Shown piece by piece: positions 1 to 9,097 of a DNA stretch of 64,000 nt; position 1 is the stretch's first letter, and each line of letters starts with the position of its first letter. The translations under genes and the position numbers were made by a program. The notes under the pieces are model-generated. The model was given only the letters and a program-made list of their open reading frames with translations, had not been told where the DNA came from and did not search any database. Location of the stretch: positions 60,549 to 124,548 of the forward strand of contig CAUJHZ010000045.1 of NCBI GenBank assembly GCA_963205185.1, written 5' to 3'. The stretch comes from Planctomycetota bacterium (GTDB lineage Bacteria > Planctomycetota > Phycisphaerae > Phycisphaerales > UBA5793).

Positions 1-1
1 G

Positions 2-1606
2 GCGTGGAGGCTGCGGGTGACGGAGAAACCGGTGCGCCGCTGGACGCCAGGAGCGCTGGTCGTGCTGTCAGCGGCGCTGTGGGTGGTGGCCACGCAGATC
101 GAGTATTTCGATCAGAGCCGCGTCGCGGCGGCGGCATGGCTGCTCGGCGCGGCCGTGTTCATTGCGGCCGGCGCCGGCGTGATTCGACTGCCCTATCTGA
201 GCACGGGCGTGTGCCTGTCCTTGCTGACCGTCCTTCGGCTGACGGCTGTTGACCTGCTAAACAGCGGCAGTGGGGACAGCGCCTTCTCCGTGGGCAGCTT
301 TGCCGTTTCGCAGTGGACGGTGCTCGCGCTCTTCAGCATGGTGGTGCTCAACTTCGCCGCCTGGCTCGTGCAGCGGCGCGGCACGGCGCTGCCTTTTGCC
401 GCGCCCACAGTGCTCATTTCGGTTGCCGCCGCGATGTGGTTCATGGCGACACAGCTCGATCTGCGCGACTACGGCGTGCTCGTCACCACGGCCTGGCTGG
501 CCGGCGCCGTGGCCACGCTCGGCGCCGGCGCGGCCGTCACGCGCTTGCCGTATCTCGAGGTCGGCGGCGTCATGGTTGCGTGCGCGGCGCTGCACTGGCT
601 GGGCGTCGATCTCATCGGCCGGCGCTCCGAATCGCTCGACGAGTGGATTGCCGTGTGGCCCGTGCTCAATGCCACGGCGGGAGTCGGAGTGCTCATCATG
701 GCGGCCGGGGGCCTGCTGGTGTGGATCGATCGACGCCGGCCAGGCGGCAGCCGCGGCATCGCTGAACCCGTTGTGTACGCGATCGGTCTGACGCTGATGA
801 TCCTGCTCAGTTTCGAGATCGACCGCGCCGTGGCGATCTACGAGCACGGCCAGGGCGAAGCACTGCGCGAGCGCTGGGCGCCCGGGCAATTGCTGGCGCT
901 GTGGCTTACGCTGCTGTGGGGATTGACGGGAGTGTTCACCGCGGTGTTCGGTGCGCGGAGCCGGCGGCCGAGCATCATGTGGACCGGCGCGTGGGCGGCG
1001 GCGCTGTGCTGCGGAGCGTGGCTCGCGGTGGACACGCTTTACTTCCGCTTTGCCGCGGGCGCCGGCCGGGCGAGTGTGATCTTCAACCTGCAATTCTTCA
1101 CCGGCCTGCTGCTGGCCGCGAGCCTGGGCGTCGGCGTGCGGCTGATGGGCTATCGCCGCGGCGGCGGGCGATTCAGCAATTCGATTGATGCGCGGGGTGA
1201 TTTTCTCAATGTCGCGCTGGCGCTCATCGCCATAATCGGCCTGTGGCTGGGCTCGCTGGAGATCGACCGCTTCTTCAATCCGGACACCTCGGCGCTGGCA
1301 AACGCCGCCATGGCGCGGCAGACGGGACTGAGCATCTACTGGGGTGTGTACGGCATCGCACTGGTGGTGATCGGCTTTGTCTGGCGCATTGCCGAGAGCC
1401 GCTACGCCGGTTTGGCGCTGCTGGCCATCACGCTGGTCAAGGTCGTGGTGGTTGACATGAGCGACGTGCAGTACATCTATCGCGTGGCGTCGTTCATGAG
1501 CATCGGCCTGCTGTTCGTGCTCACTTCGGTCGCCTATGCCAAGATGGCGCCACGCCTCCTGGCCGGGGCCGGCGGCGAAGCGAACGCGGATGGGGACGGA
1601 CCCTGA
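2..1606 (+). CDS. DUF2339-like polytopic membrane protein, 5' end cut by window edge
   Basis: The frame is open to the first base of the window, so the gene probably starts upstream; the first internal start is a GTG at 17. At least 529 residues are visible, nearly all hydrophobic, with about a dozen membrane segments alternating with short charged loops. The C-terminal stretch (LVKVVVVDMSDV, then YRVASFMSIGLL) matches the pattern that closes DUF2339 membrane proteins, in which an Asp after a KV-rich helix and a YR-x-SF helix are typical. The function of that family is not known. A tandem internal repeat is suggested by two similar blocks, near residues 15-80 and 135-200, each with a W-ATQ-hydrophobic pattern and a G-RLPYL motif. 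The family assignment rests on the C-terminus and is moderately sure. Confidence 0.7.
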   Translation, partial: AWRLRVTEKPVRRWTPGALVVLSAALWVVATQIEYFDQSRVAAAAWLLGAAVFIAAGAGVIRLPYLSTGVCLSLLTVLRLTAVDLLNSGSGDSAFSVGSFAVSQWTVLALFSMVVLNFAAWLVQRRGTALPFAAPTVLISVAAAMWFMATQLDLRDYGVLVTTAWLAGAVATLGAGAAVTRLPYLEVGGVMVACAALHWLGVDLIGRRSESLDEWIAVWPVLNATAGVGVLIMAAGGLLVWIDRRRPGGSRGIAEPVVYAIGLTLMILLSFEIDRAVAIYEHGQGEALRERWAPGQLLALWLTLLWGLTGVFTAVFGARSRRPSIMWTGAWAAALCCGAWLAVDTLYFRFAAGAGRASVIFNLQFFTGLLLAASLGVGVRLMGYRRGGGRFSNSIDARGDFLNVALALIAIIGLWLGSLEIDRFFNPDTSALANAAMARQTGLSIYWGVYGIALVVIGFVWRIAESRYAGLALLAITLVKVVVVDMSDVQYIYRVASFMSIGLLFVLTSVAYAKMAPRLLAGAGGEANADGDGP

Positions 1607-1667
1607 CCTCTGCACATTTGCCGGCGGATTCTGCGATCCCGCTTGTCGAAAACGGTCGAAAGTAAGA

Positions 1668-2867
1668 ATGGCCGGGGAGATCCTGCTCGCACGGAGAGCG
1701 ACGTTGTCCCCTTGGTCGTACGGTCAATCCCGACTCAGGTTCATCGGCCAACTGGCGCTGGTGGTGGTGCTGCCGTGGCCGCTTCGCGCCAGCCTCGCTC
1801 AGTCGCTCGAACTGGGTAGTGTCATCCCGTCATCGCTCAAGGGCCAGGTGAGCATCGAGCACCCGCCCGGCGAGCCTCCTCGCCTGCACGTCAACGCGCG
1901 CCTGCGCGGCTCGGCGCCGCATGGCGTGGTGTCGCTGCCATTCGATTTGCGCGATGGGCGCATCGTGCTGACGAACATGACCCTTCTCGAGCCCACGGCG
2001 CCTGGCGCCGAGCACGTTCTCGATCTGCTGCTCGACACGAGCGCGCAGGGCTCGCTGCTGCTCAGCGAGCGCGACGCCGCGAGATGCGGGGCCTGGGTTT
2101 CGGCCGAGGTGGGGCTGCAGCGCACCTGCGGCATCCGCGGAGGCGCCGAGTTTCTTTCGGGCGCGCTGGGCGGGCTGCGGCTTGGCGGAGTTTCGATGGA
2201 GCCGATCCCCGTTCGGACCAGTTCAGAGCCCATGGCGCCGCGCCTGGGCATCGACGCGCTCGCCGCGTTTGAGGGAGTGATTCTCGACTGGCCGCGCCGC
2301 CGGCTGCTGCTGGTTGTCCGCCGCACGCTCTACTCGGCCGACTCGCCGCCGTCGCGCGCCGCGATCGACGCGCTGGCCGCAAATGCGCACTGGACGAGCA
2401 CGCCGCTGCTGCTCGGCGCTACGGCGGACTCGGTCGAGAGCCTGCGCCACGTGTTCATCATCTCGCGCGGCATGTGGCCGCGCATCACCATCCGCGTCGG
2501 CGACCGCGAGTATTCTGCTTTGGTGAGCACGGGCTACGCCGGCGACGTGTGGCTGCGCCAGGGTGTGCAGTGGCCGCTTGAAACGCCGGGAGCGGGCGTC
2601 TCAACGATTCTCGATGCCGCCACCCCGCTCCGGACGCGCCGACTCGGCGCGGCCCTTCGCATCGGAGATCGCGCGTACCACGACGTCCAAGTCGAAACCA
2701 ACTGGCAGCCGCCGGCTGAGATGACCGACGTACCCGTCGATGCGGTCATCGGCCTGGGCCTGCTCAGCCGCGCGCCGGTCTGGCTCGACTTCGAAGCCGG
2801 AGTGCTGCGGGTATGGATCGGCGGAGATACGGTCGCGGCATTCGCCGGCGCTCGTCCATCAGACTGA
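1668..2867 (+). CDS. Secreted two-lobed aspartic-protease-like protein
   Basis: About 399 residues from the ATG at 1668; an earlier in-frame start at 1536 would overlap the previous gene and add a non-conserved leader. A hydrophobic segment at about residues 24-42 followed by Ala-Gln looks like a signal peptide or anchor. Two segments resemble retropepsin flaps: LLLDTSAQGSLLL near residue 125 and ALVSTGYAGDVWL near residue 285. The protein closes with AVIGLGLLSR and WLDFEAGVLRVW, as in clan AA proteases (the ILG-hydrophobic and strand pairing motif). The canonical D-T/S-G is altered: DTS in lobe one, and Ser in place of Asp in lobe two. It may be a degenerate or inactive member. It runs convergently towards the secreted protein at 2948-3970, with a shared hairpin between them. 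Confidence 0.6.
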   Translation: MAGEILLARRATLSPWSYGQSRLRFIGQLALVVVLPWPLRASLAQSLELGSVIPSSLKGQVSIEHPPGEPPRLHVNARLRGSAPHGVVSLPFDLRDGRIVLTNMTLLEPTAPGAEHVLDLLLDTSAQGSLLLSERDAARCGAWVSAEVGLQRTCGIRGGAEFLSGALGGLRLGGVSMEPIPVRTSSEPMAPRLGIDALAAFEGVILDWPRRRLLLVVRRTLYSADSPPSRAAIDALAANAHWTSTPLLLGATADSVESLRHVFIISRGMWPRITIRVGDREYSALVSTGYAGDVWLRQGVQWPLETPGAGVSTILDAATPLRTRRLGAALRIGDRAYHDVQVETNWQPPAEMTDVPVDAVIGLGLLSRAPVWLDFEAGVLRVWIGGDTVAAFAGARPSD

Positions 2868-2885
2868 TCGCCTCAAGAAAAAGAA

Positions 2886-2914
2886 GCGGCCCCGCACGAA
2901 ACATGCGGGGCCGC
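2886..2914. terminator. Bidirectional hairpin terminator between convergent genes
   Basis: A perfect 10-bp GC stem (gcggccccgc at 2886-2895, gcggggccgc at 2905-2914) with a 9-base loop lies between two convergent genes. On the minus strand the stem is followed by a T-rich run (complement of the a-rich 2876-2885), so it fits a Rho-independent terminator of the minus-strand gene best. Confidence 0.8.
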
Positions 2915-2947
2915 GAGGGTTGGATGTGATGGAACCGACTCGATGCA

Positions 2948-3970
2948 TTACGGGATCTGCGCGACGTTGCTCGTGTTGCAGGATCCCGCTTCGACCAGTT
3001 GCAGGAAGTGACCGCACGCCGCGGTACCCGCCCGTCCATTCACGGAACCCGACCCGCTGCCGGTGCCAATGGTGTTGATGAGTTGCACGCTGCCCTGCAC
3101 ACCGAGCATGGTGCCCGCGCACGGTCCGCCGGGGATGATGGTGCTGCCCTGGTTCTGTCCGAAGACGATGCCCTGCTGCACGCTCGGCGTCGCGTTGTTC
3201 CAGGAGACCGTCAACGTGCCGGGGCACACTCCCGAGATGCGAAGCGTGTAGCGACCCGCGCCGCCGGTAACTGCGGCGAGGCCATCGTGCGCGCCGAGGC
3301 CCGAGAGGCGCAGCGTGCGCGCGTAGCCGTTGTTGGGATCGATGCTGTAGAGGTTGCCGCTCCAGTCGATGAGCCAGTACAGGCCGGTGTCGTCGTCGTA
3401 GGCCATTCCGCAGTTGTTGAAGAACGCGCCGTCGTTGAGCAGCGTGGTGTTCGCATTGCTGGGATCAACTGAATAGAGATCGCCAGGGCCGGCGAATGCG
3501 GCGACGATCAACTGCTGGTTCGGGTCGTACGTCATCGCATCCATGCCGATGCTGGTGAGCCCGATGACCGTAAGCTGGGCCGTGCTGAGGTTGATCTCGC
3601 AGAAGCGGAAGTTGCGGGTGGACTCGCCGCAGTACATCTTGCCGCCGTTGGGGTCGTAGACGAGGCTGAACATGTCCGGCGATCCGTGCGTGCCGACAAA
3701 GGTTGCGCCTCCGCTGGTGAGATCGACCGTGTACAGGCCGGTACCGGCAAAGCCCTGCACCATGTACATCTTTCCCGAGTTCGGGTCGTAGCCGAGATCG
3801 CCGAAGTCGAACCCGACGCCCAGCGGCCCGATGTCGGTGAAGGTCAGCGTCTGCGTGTCGAGCGCGCGAAGCATGTCGTCGCCGGTGCGGATCGTGTACA
3901 GCGTGCCGGCCTGCGCAATACCGGCCGCGAGACCGACACACGCCGCCGCCATTCCAATTCTCAGTTTCAT
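2948..3970 (-). CDS. Secreted repeat protein with planctomycete-type C-terminal domain
   Basis: 340 residues from the ATG at 3970, which has a good site (ggagga) a few bases upstream; the longer open frame back to 4111 lacks such support. The N-terminus is a clear signal peptide (MKLRIGMAAACVGLAAGIAQA). Residues about 20-235 hold repeated blade-like units with the pattern YDPNSGKMY, YDPNGGKMY, YDPNQQ, VDPSNANT and IDPNNGY, suggesting a small beta-propeller of the kind called DUF4394 or SMP-30-like. The last ~100 residues form a separate beta domain with Cys residues (GPCAGTMLGV, AACGHFLQLV, SCNTSNVAQIP) that recurs at the C-terminus of many exported Phycisphaerae proteins; a decayed copy of a similar domain lies at 55741-56020. 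Its ligand and role are unknown. Confidence 0.75.
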   Translation of the reverse strand: MKLRIGMAAACVGLAAGIAQAGTLYTIRTGDDMLRALDTQTLTFTDIGPLGVGFDFGDLGYDPNSGKMYMVQGFAGTGLYTVDLTSGGATFVGTHGSPDMFSLVYDPNGGKMYCGESTRNFRFCEINLSTAQLTVIGLTSIGMDAMTYDPNQQLIVAAFAGPGDLYSVDPSNANTTLLNDGAFFNNCGMAYDDDTGLYWLIDWSGNLYSIDPNNGYARTLRLSGLGAHDGLAAVTGGAGRYTLRISGVCPGTLTVSWNNATPSVQQGIVFGQNQGSTIIPGGPCAGTMLGVQGSVQLINTIGTGSGSGSVNGRAGTAACGHFLQLVEAGSCNTSNVAQIP

Positions 3971-4133
3971 GTCTTCCTCCACTTCGTTGGTTGATGCGAT
4001 CAATGGGCTGTGACGCCACAGCTCCCATGCGCCCGGCTCAGCAGGCCGCACCCGATGGCCGGGCTCAGCAGTATGACGCGCTGCGGCGCTCTTGTCAATA
4101 GCGCCGCCCACCCCGAATCGGATCGTGGCCGGA

Positions 4134-5789
4134 TCAGGCGGTCGGTATGAGTGGCTGGGGTTTATCCACCTCCAGCCGCAGCGGCAGCAGCAGGCTGAAG
4201 GTCGAGCCGGCGCCCAATTCGCTGGTCACCGACACCGAACCGCCCAGCAGAGCCGCGAGTTCGCGGCAGATGGCCAGGCCCAGCCCGGTGCCCGCGTGAC
4301 GCCGCGTGTGGCTCGCATCCACCTGGCGGAACTTCTCGAAGATGATCTGCTGGTCTTCGGGGCTGATGCCCGGGCCGGTGTCGCTCACCGAAACCCGCAC
4401 CTGGTCGCCGGCTTCGGTGGTGCGCAGGCGCTCGGCGGTCAGCGTGATGCGCCCGCCCGGCGGGGTGAACTTCACCGCGTTGGAAAGGAAGTTGAAGATG
4501 ATCTGCTGGAACCGGCCGGGGTCTGTCTCGATCGCCGGCAGCATGGCGCTGACCTGCACGATGAGATCGATGCCCTTGCGCTCCGCCTGGGGCCGCACGA
4601 GCGTCATCAGCCCCTCGCACACGTCGGCCACGCTCGTCTGTTCGACCGAGACTTCGAGCCTGCCGGCTTCGATCTTGGCCAGGTCGAGCAGGTCGTTGAT
4701 GAGTTCGAGCAGGCTGCGGCCGGAGGTCATGATGTTGTGCACATAGCGCACGCGCTTCTCGCGCCGCGCTGCGTCGTCAGGCTGCTCCGATTCGTCGTCG
4801 AGTTCCTTGATCACCTCGGCAAAGCCGAGAATCGAATTGAGCGGCGTGCGCAACTCGTGCGACACGTTGGCGAGGAACTCGGACTTGAGGCGATTCGACT
4901 GCTCGAGAAAGACGTTGGACGCGGCCAGTTCGTTGAGTTTGAGATCGAGGCTCTTGTTGATCTGGCGCAACTGATCCTGGCTGCTCTTGAGATTGGCGAG
5001 CATCAGGTTGAACGTCTCGGAGAGTTCCTCGAATTCGTCGCCGGTGCGGATGTCCGAGCGGATGTTGAGTTCGCCCTTCGAGACGCGCTCGGCCGTCTCG
5101 CGCAGCACGCGCACGGGCGAGAGGATGATGCGCGTCGTAATGACGTAGAACACGCCGAACGCCAGCGCCCCCGCCATCACGCCCGAGCCGAGGATGTAGG
5201 CGCGGTTGACGAAGACTTCGCGCACCGCGGAGTGTGCATCGCGATCGATGACCAGCAGCCCGACGGGCGGGTTGGGCCCGGAAGCCGCGGCGATCGTTTC
5301 GGCCACGGCCGCCGCAGCCGCTTCGGGCAGCGGCGCGTTGGGCACATCATCGCCGCGCAGCACGCGCGCGTATCGATAGCGGATCGGTCCCTCGCTCTGC
5401 CGGTCCACTCGCTTGTACTCATCCGATTCAGCTGCGGCTGCGGCCGCGTTGGCGAGGAACGCGTCGCCCTGCACGGCTCCCGTCTCGATGTCGCGCAGCG
5501 GCACGAAGCGAATGCTCAGCGCCGCGTCGGGCGGCTCGCTGGCCTGCCCGGCAGGCGGCGATGGCGGCGTATCCGGCGGCGCCGCGACCACTTCCGCCAG
5601 TTGAAAGAGGCCATCCCTCCAGCCGTCGGCGAGCTGGCTGGCCACTTCGAACTGCCCTTCATCCACCATCTCCTGCATGCGGATCCACGGCACGCTCAGC
5701 GCCGCAGTCAGAATGAGCACCACCGCCAGGCCGAAGAGCAGTTGGCACTTGTTCGCAAGCGAAAGTCCGGAAGATCGGAAGGTGGCCAT
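4134..5789 (-). CDS. Membrane sensor histidine kinase (HAMP, HisKA, HATPase)
   Basis: 551 residues. There is a membrane helix at about 12-34, a periplasmic sensor region of about 160 residues, and a second helix near 198-222. A HAMP linker follows (about 220-275; RVSKGELNI and GDEFEELSETFN), then a short coiled coil. The dimerisation/phosphoacceptor motif FLANVSHELRTPLNS has its His near residue 311. The ATPase domain has an N box (NFLSNAVKFTPPGG), a G1 box (DTGPGIS) and a G2 box (GTGLGLAI). The sensor contains YRYARVLRGDD, which recalls DUF3365/Tll0287-like sensors but lacks their CxxCH. It starts 7 bases after rsfS ends and is probably co-transcribed with it. No response regulator is adjacent, so its partner is not known. 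Kinase identity is certain; the signal is unknown. Confidence 0.93.
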   Translation of the reverse strand: MATFRSSGLSLANKCQLLFGLAVVLILTAALSVPWIRMQEMVDEGQFEVASQLADGWRDGLFQLAEVVAAPPDTPPSPPAGQASEPPDAALSIRFVPLRDIETGAVQGDAFLANAAAAAAESDEYKRVDRQSEGPIRYRYARVLRGDDVPNAPLPEAAAAAVAETIAAASGPNPPVGLLVIDRDAHSAVREVFVNRAYILGSGVMAGALAFGVFYVITTRIILSPVRVLRETAERVSKGELNIRSDIRTGDEFEELSETFNLMLANLKSSQDQLRQINKSLDLKLNELAASNVFLEQSNRLKSEFLANVSHELRTPLNSILGFAEVIKELDDESEQPDDAARREKRVRYVHNIMTSGRSLLELINDLLDLAKIEAGRLEVSVEQTSVADVCEGLMTLVRPQAERKGIDLIVQVSAMLPAIETDPGRFQQIIFNFLSNAVKFTPPGGRITLTAERLRTTEAGDQVRVSVSDTGPGISPEDQQIIFEKFRQVDASHTRRHAGTGLGLAICRELAALLGGSVSVTSELGAGSTFSLLLPLRLEVDKPQPLIPTA

Positions 5790-5796
5790 CAGTAGT

Positions 5797-6201
5797 TCAG
5801 CCCGAATCGCCTCCGGTTGGCGCCTTGCCGTTGCGCTTCCACGGCACGGCCTGGGCGTCCATCCAGAGGTGATCGAGATCGTAGAACGCCCGGGCGTTGG
5901 GCTCGAAGAGATGGATCGTCACATCCACGAAATCCACCACCGTCCAGGTGGACGAGCGCTCCCGATTCATGCGAAAGAGCGGATGGCCCGAAGACTCGCC
6001 CAGTTCGACGACATCCTCGCTGACGGACGCCATCTGCCGATCGGAGGTGCCGGTGGCGATGACCACGAAACTCGTCACCTGACTCAGACCCCGGACATCC
6101 AGGGCCACGACGTCCTCGCACTTCGTGTCCGCGAGCAGCCGGGCCGCCTTGATGGCGAACTGGCGGGCGTCGGTGGCCGCGGCGTTGGTTGGAATACTCA
6201 T
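5797..6201 (-). CDS. rsfS: Ribosomal silencing factor RsfS
   Basis: 134 residues from the ATG at 6201; the open frame to 6246 has no better start. RsfS binds L14 of the large ribosomal subunit and blocks joining with the small subunit during nutrient limitation. The family core is present: DVVALDVRGLSQVTSFVVIATGTSDRQ, then a mid-section ending DFVDVTIHLFEPNARAFYDLDHLW with the typical V-H-F-x3-R-x-YY/FYDL-E/D-LW signature. The C-terminus has a short polar extension. The sensor kinase at 4134-5789 begins immediately downstream. No nadD or obgE neighbour, which often accompanies rsfS, is in this window. Confidence 0.93.
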   Translation of the reverse strand: MSIPTNAAATDARQFAIKAARLLADTKCEDVVALDVRGLSQVTSFVVIATGTSDRQMASVSEDVVELGESSGHPLFRMNRERSSTWTVVDFVDVTIHLFEPNARAFYDLDHLWMDAQAVPWKRNGKAPTGGDSG

Positions 6202-6289
6202 TCGGCTCTCATTGCTCCCAGATTCTCCTCTCCGCATCAGCGGCAATCAGCAAACGATACCACGATTTGGCGCATGAGGCATCGCTTCT

Positions 6290-7306
6290 GTGCCGATTCC
6301 CAGCCGAGATTCTTGCCTGCGGGCCGCGGGCGTACGATCCAGCGCCATTTTTGCCGTTCACGCACGCCATCCTGTTTCACGGGAAGATCGGCTCAGGACC
6401 GCTGCCGGCTGGATCATCGCCGTGCTCGCGTGCCTGGTCGGCTGCTCGCGGTCCAATTCGCCCGCCCCGGCTCCCGGGCAGATGCGCATCGTCTGTCTCA
6501 GCCCGGCGGTGACGGACCTGCTGCTGGCGCTGGATCTGGGCGACCGGATCGTGGGCCGGGATTCGTGGGAGGAGCAGTTGTCCGATGCGGTGCCGCGCGT
6601 CGGCGATCTGACGAGGATCGATCTCGAGGCCGTGATTGAGTTGCAGCCGACCGACGTCGTGCTGCAGGCGGGTCGCCAGGGGCTGCCGGCGCGAATCGAA
6701 CAGATCGCCGGAGAGCGCGGCTGGAATCTGATCAACCTGCAGATCGACGGCGTGGCGGATATCGAGCAGGCGGTACGCGTCCTCGCAACCGGGCTTTCAT
6801 TCACCAGCGAAAGCGATGCACGCGACGAGGTTTTCCGGCGCGGCGAGGTGCTCATCGCCGAGATCCGCGCCGCGCTCGAGCCGATGCCTGAGGCGGTCAC
6901 GCGCCGGCTCGGCCCGATCATGGTGCTCTACTTCACCGACCCGCCGTCAGCATACGGACCGGGAAGTTATATCGGCGACGTCCTCGAATCGCTCGGCGCG
7001 GAAAACGCGCTGGCCGGCGGCGCCTGGCAGGAACTCGATCTCGAACGCGTCGTCGCGGCTCAGCCCTGGGCGCTGATCATCGCCAGACCCGGCGCGGATG
7101 ATTCGACCGCCGCGCATCCGGAGCGTGCGCTGGGCTCGCTGGCTCGAGTTGATCTCGCATGCGTGCGCGCGGGTCGCCTGGCGGTGCTGCGCCATCCGAA
7201 TTCGCAGTTGCCGGGGGCGTCGGTTATCGCAGTGGCCGGCGAATTGCGCGGCATTCTGACGCGCCTCGCGGAACAGGCGGACCCCGCGGAGCCGCCTGAG
7301 CCATGA
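6290..7306 (+). CDS. ABC importer substrate-binding lipoprotein, BtuF/FhuD-type
   Basis: 338 residues from a GTG. The N-terminal ~40 residues precede a lipoprotein signal with a lipobox (VLACLVGC), so the mature protein probably begins at Cys near residue 52; the true start is uncertain. The mature part has the helical-backbone fold of class III binding proteins: RIVCLSPAVTDLLLALDLGDRIVGRD near the N-terminus, then PRVGDLTRIDLEAVIELQPTDVVL, the standard first-lobe pattern. The C-terminal lobe has GPGSYIGDVLESLGAENAL. Such proteins bring cobalamin, haem or ferric siderophores to a FecCD-type permease. It overlaps the permease gene by 4 bases. No cobalamin riboswitch was recognised upstream, so the substrate is open. 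Confidence 0.88.
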   Translation: MPIPSRDSCLRAAGVRSSAIFAVHARHPVSREDRLRTAAGWIIAVLACLVGCSRSNSPAPAPGQMRIVCLSPAVTDLLLALDLGDRIVGRDSWEEQLSDAVPRVGDLTRIDLEAVIELQPTDVVLQAGRQGLPARIEQIAGERGWNLINLQIDGVADIEQAVRVLATGLSFTSESDARDEVFRRGEVLIAEIRAALEPMPEAVTRRLGPIMVLYFTDPPSAYGPGSYIGDVLESLGAENALAGGAWQELDLERVVAAQPWALIIARPGADDSTAAHPERALGSLARVDLACVRAGRLAVLRHPNSQLPGASVIAVAGELRGILTRLAEQADPAEPPEP

Positions 7307-8289
7307 ACAGGCGCGCGGCGAGTCGAATCGTCATTCTCGCAGCGCTGCTCGCAGCGCTGGCGCTGCTTCGCCTGCTGGTGGGCCGCACTCTCGGCTGGCC
7401 GCAGGATGAACTCATCCGTGAACTGCGCCTGGTGAGCGTGGCCAGCGCGATCGCCGTGGGCATCTGCCTCTCGGTGAGCGGCGTGATGCTGCAGTCGCTG
7501 CTGCGCAACGCGCTGGCGAGCCCGTACATTCTCGGCCTGGCCGCCGGGGCGGCGCTGGGCGTGGGCGTGGTGGAACTCGATCTCGTGCCCGACGTCGCGG
7601 GCGCGTGGCTGAGCGCGCCGATCGCGGCGGTGCTCGGCTCGTGCGCAGCGCTGCTGCTGGTCTACCGATTGAGTCTGCGTCGAGGCGTGATCGATCCTAT
7701 GTCGATGCTGCTGGTGGGCGTGATGATCAGCGTGATTGCCTCGGCGCTGCTCATGCTCGTTCAGTTCCTGCTCGGCCGCGACGCCGATCTGCTGCTGCGC
7801 TGGATGATGGGCCGCATTGCGCCCGAGACGCCGCCGGCGCTGGTGGTCTGCGGCGTGGTGGTCGCGCTGGCCGGGCTGGCGGCCGGCCTGCTGTGGTCGA
7901 GCGCGCTTGACGCGGCAGCGCTGAGCGACGACGAAGCGGCGAGCGTCGGCGTCAACCTCCGCACACTGCGCCTGGGGATGTTCGCCGTCGCCGGGGTGCT
8001 TACGGCCGTGTCCGTGCTGCTGGCCGGGCCCATCGGTTTCGTCGGACTCATCGCCCCGCATCTGGCGCGGCTGCTCGTCGGGCCGCGGCACGCGGCGCTG
8101 CTGGCGGGGGCGGCGATCATCGGCGCGGCGCTGCTGCTCGCCGCCGACACCGCGGTGCAACTCATCCCGCATGCGACGTGGCTGCCGCAGCCGCGCGGCT
8201 TGCTGCCCATTGGCATCCTCACGAGCGCCATCGGCGGGCCGGTGTTCATCTACCTCCTCCGCCGCCGACAGTCGGACTGGATCCAGTGA
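7303..8289 (+). CDS. FecCD/BtuC-type ABC permease
   Basis: 328 residues with about nine or ten membrane helices. The FecCD family landmarks are present: ISVSGVMLQSLLRNALASP-type segment (RN-LASP, here LRNALASPYILGLAAGAALG), the central GxxxxR-type loop ending RWMMGRI, and GPIGFVGLIAPHLARLLVG near residue 245, which is the coupling-helix region that docks on the ATPase. It is coupled by overlap to the binding protein upstream (ATGA) and to the ATPase downstream (TGATG), so the three genes form one translation unit. Cargo is a metal chelate such as cobalamin, haem or siderophore, by family; nothing here decides which. Confidence 0.93.
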   Translation: MNRRAASRIVILAALLAALALLRLLVGRTLGWPQDELIRELRLVSVASAIAVGICLSVSGVMLQSLLRNALASPYILGLAAGAALGVGVVELDLVPDVAGAWLSAPIAAVLGSCAALLLVYRLSLRRGVIDPMSMLLVGVMISVIASALLMLVQFLLGRDADLLLRWMMGRIAPETPPALVVCGVVVALAGLAAGLLWSSALDAAALSDDEAASVGVNLRTLRLGMFAVAGVLTAVSVLLAGPIGFVGLIAPHLARLLVGPRHAALLAGAAIIGAALLLAADTAVQLIPHATWLPQPRGLLPIGILTSAIGGPVFIYLLRRRQSDWIQ

Positions 8290-9050
8290 TGCTCAGCGTC
8301 GAGCACATCACGTTCGCGTATGAGCCGCACCGGCCGCCCGCGGTTGAAGACTGCACGGCGCAGGCCCGCGGCGGCCGCATCACGGCCATCATCGGCCCGA
8401 ATTCCGCCGGCAAGTCCACGCTGCTGCGCCTCATGGCCGGGGTGCTGGCTCCGGCGCGCGGCGGCGTCTCACTCGACGGTGAGAACTTGTCCGCCATGCC
8501 GGCGCGGCAGCGCGCCTCGCGCCTGGCGTACGTCCCGCAGCGGCCGCGCGTCGATGCGCCGTTCACCGTGCGCGAAGTCGTGCAACTCGGCCGCTTCGCA
8601 CTGCCGCACTCGACCACGGCGATCTCTGAAGCGCTGCAGCGCTGCGAACTGGCGCGCGACGCGGATCGCCTGTTCAACGCGCTGAGCGTCGGCCAGCAGC
8701 AGCGGGCGTCGTTGGCCAGAGCCCTGGCGCAGGTGCACGGCTGCGCCGCAGGCGCGGTGCTGCTCGACGAGCCCACCGCGGCGCTGGACCCGCGCCATGT
8801 GCAGCAGACGGGCCGGATCCTGCGCGACCTCGCTGACGCCGGCCGAACGGTGGTCGTGATCCTGCACGATCTCGTTCTGGCCCGGCGGCTCAGCGACGAT
8901 CTCTGGGTCATGCACGAGGGTCGCATCGTCGCGACCGGGCCCACGGCGGAGGTGCTCGAGCCGGCGCTGCTCGAACGCGTGTACGGGGTCGGTTTCGAAG
9001 CGGCGCACGACGTGCTGCTGCCCGCGGTGAAGTCGGCCGATGAGAGGTGA
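8289..9050 (+). CDS. ABC transporter ATPase, BtuD/FecE-type
   Basis: 253 residues from the ATG at 8289, which overlaps the permease stop; a longer frame from 8178 would read through the permease gene and is rejected. The Walker A loop is GPNSAGKSTLL (an S-A-G variant of the usual N-G-A/S-G), the signature is LSVGQQQRASLARAL, Walker B is VLLDEPTAALDP, and the switch His lies in VVILHDL. These are the hallmarks of the ATPase that drives FecCD-type importers. The signature reads LSVGQ rather than LSGGQ, a tolerated substitution. It completes the importer encoded from 6290. Confidence 0.93.
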   Translation: MLSVEHITFAYEPHRPPAVEDCTAQARGGRITAIIGPNSAGKSTLLRLMAGVLAPARGGVSLDGENLSAMPARQRASRLAYVPQRPRVDAPFTVREVVQLGRFALPHSTTAISEALQRCELARDADRLFNALSVGQQQRASLARALAQVHGCAAGAVLLDEPTAALDPRHVQQTGRILRDLADAGRTVVVILHDLVLARRLSDDLWVMHEGRIVATGPTAEVLEPALLERVYGVGFEAAHDVLLPAVKSADER

Positions 9051-9097
9051 GCCGACTCGCTATACTTGAAGAGCAACTCGGCTCTTCGGGATGATCC

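Noticed and set aside
257..1615. 452-residue minus-strand frame opposite the DUF2339-like gene
   Set aside because: Antisense of a clearly coding hydrophobic protein; Arg/His/Gln-rich composition typical of GC-rich shadow frames.
4092..5795. 567-residue plus-strand frame opposite the histidine kinase
   Set aside because: The minus strand carries all kinase motifs; the plus frame is a shadow.
6202..6289. Possible cobalamin riboswitch before the ABC importer
   Set aside because: No B12-box-like sequence and too little room.
7060..8172. 370-residue minus-strand frame opposite the permease
   Set aside because: Shadow of a gene with full FecCD motifs.
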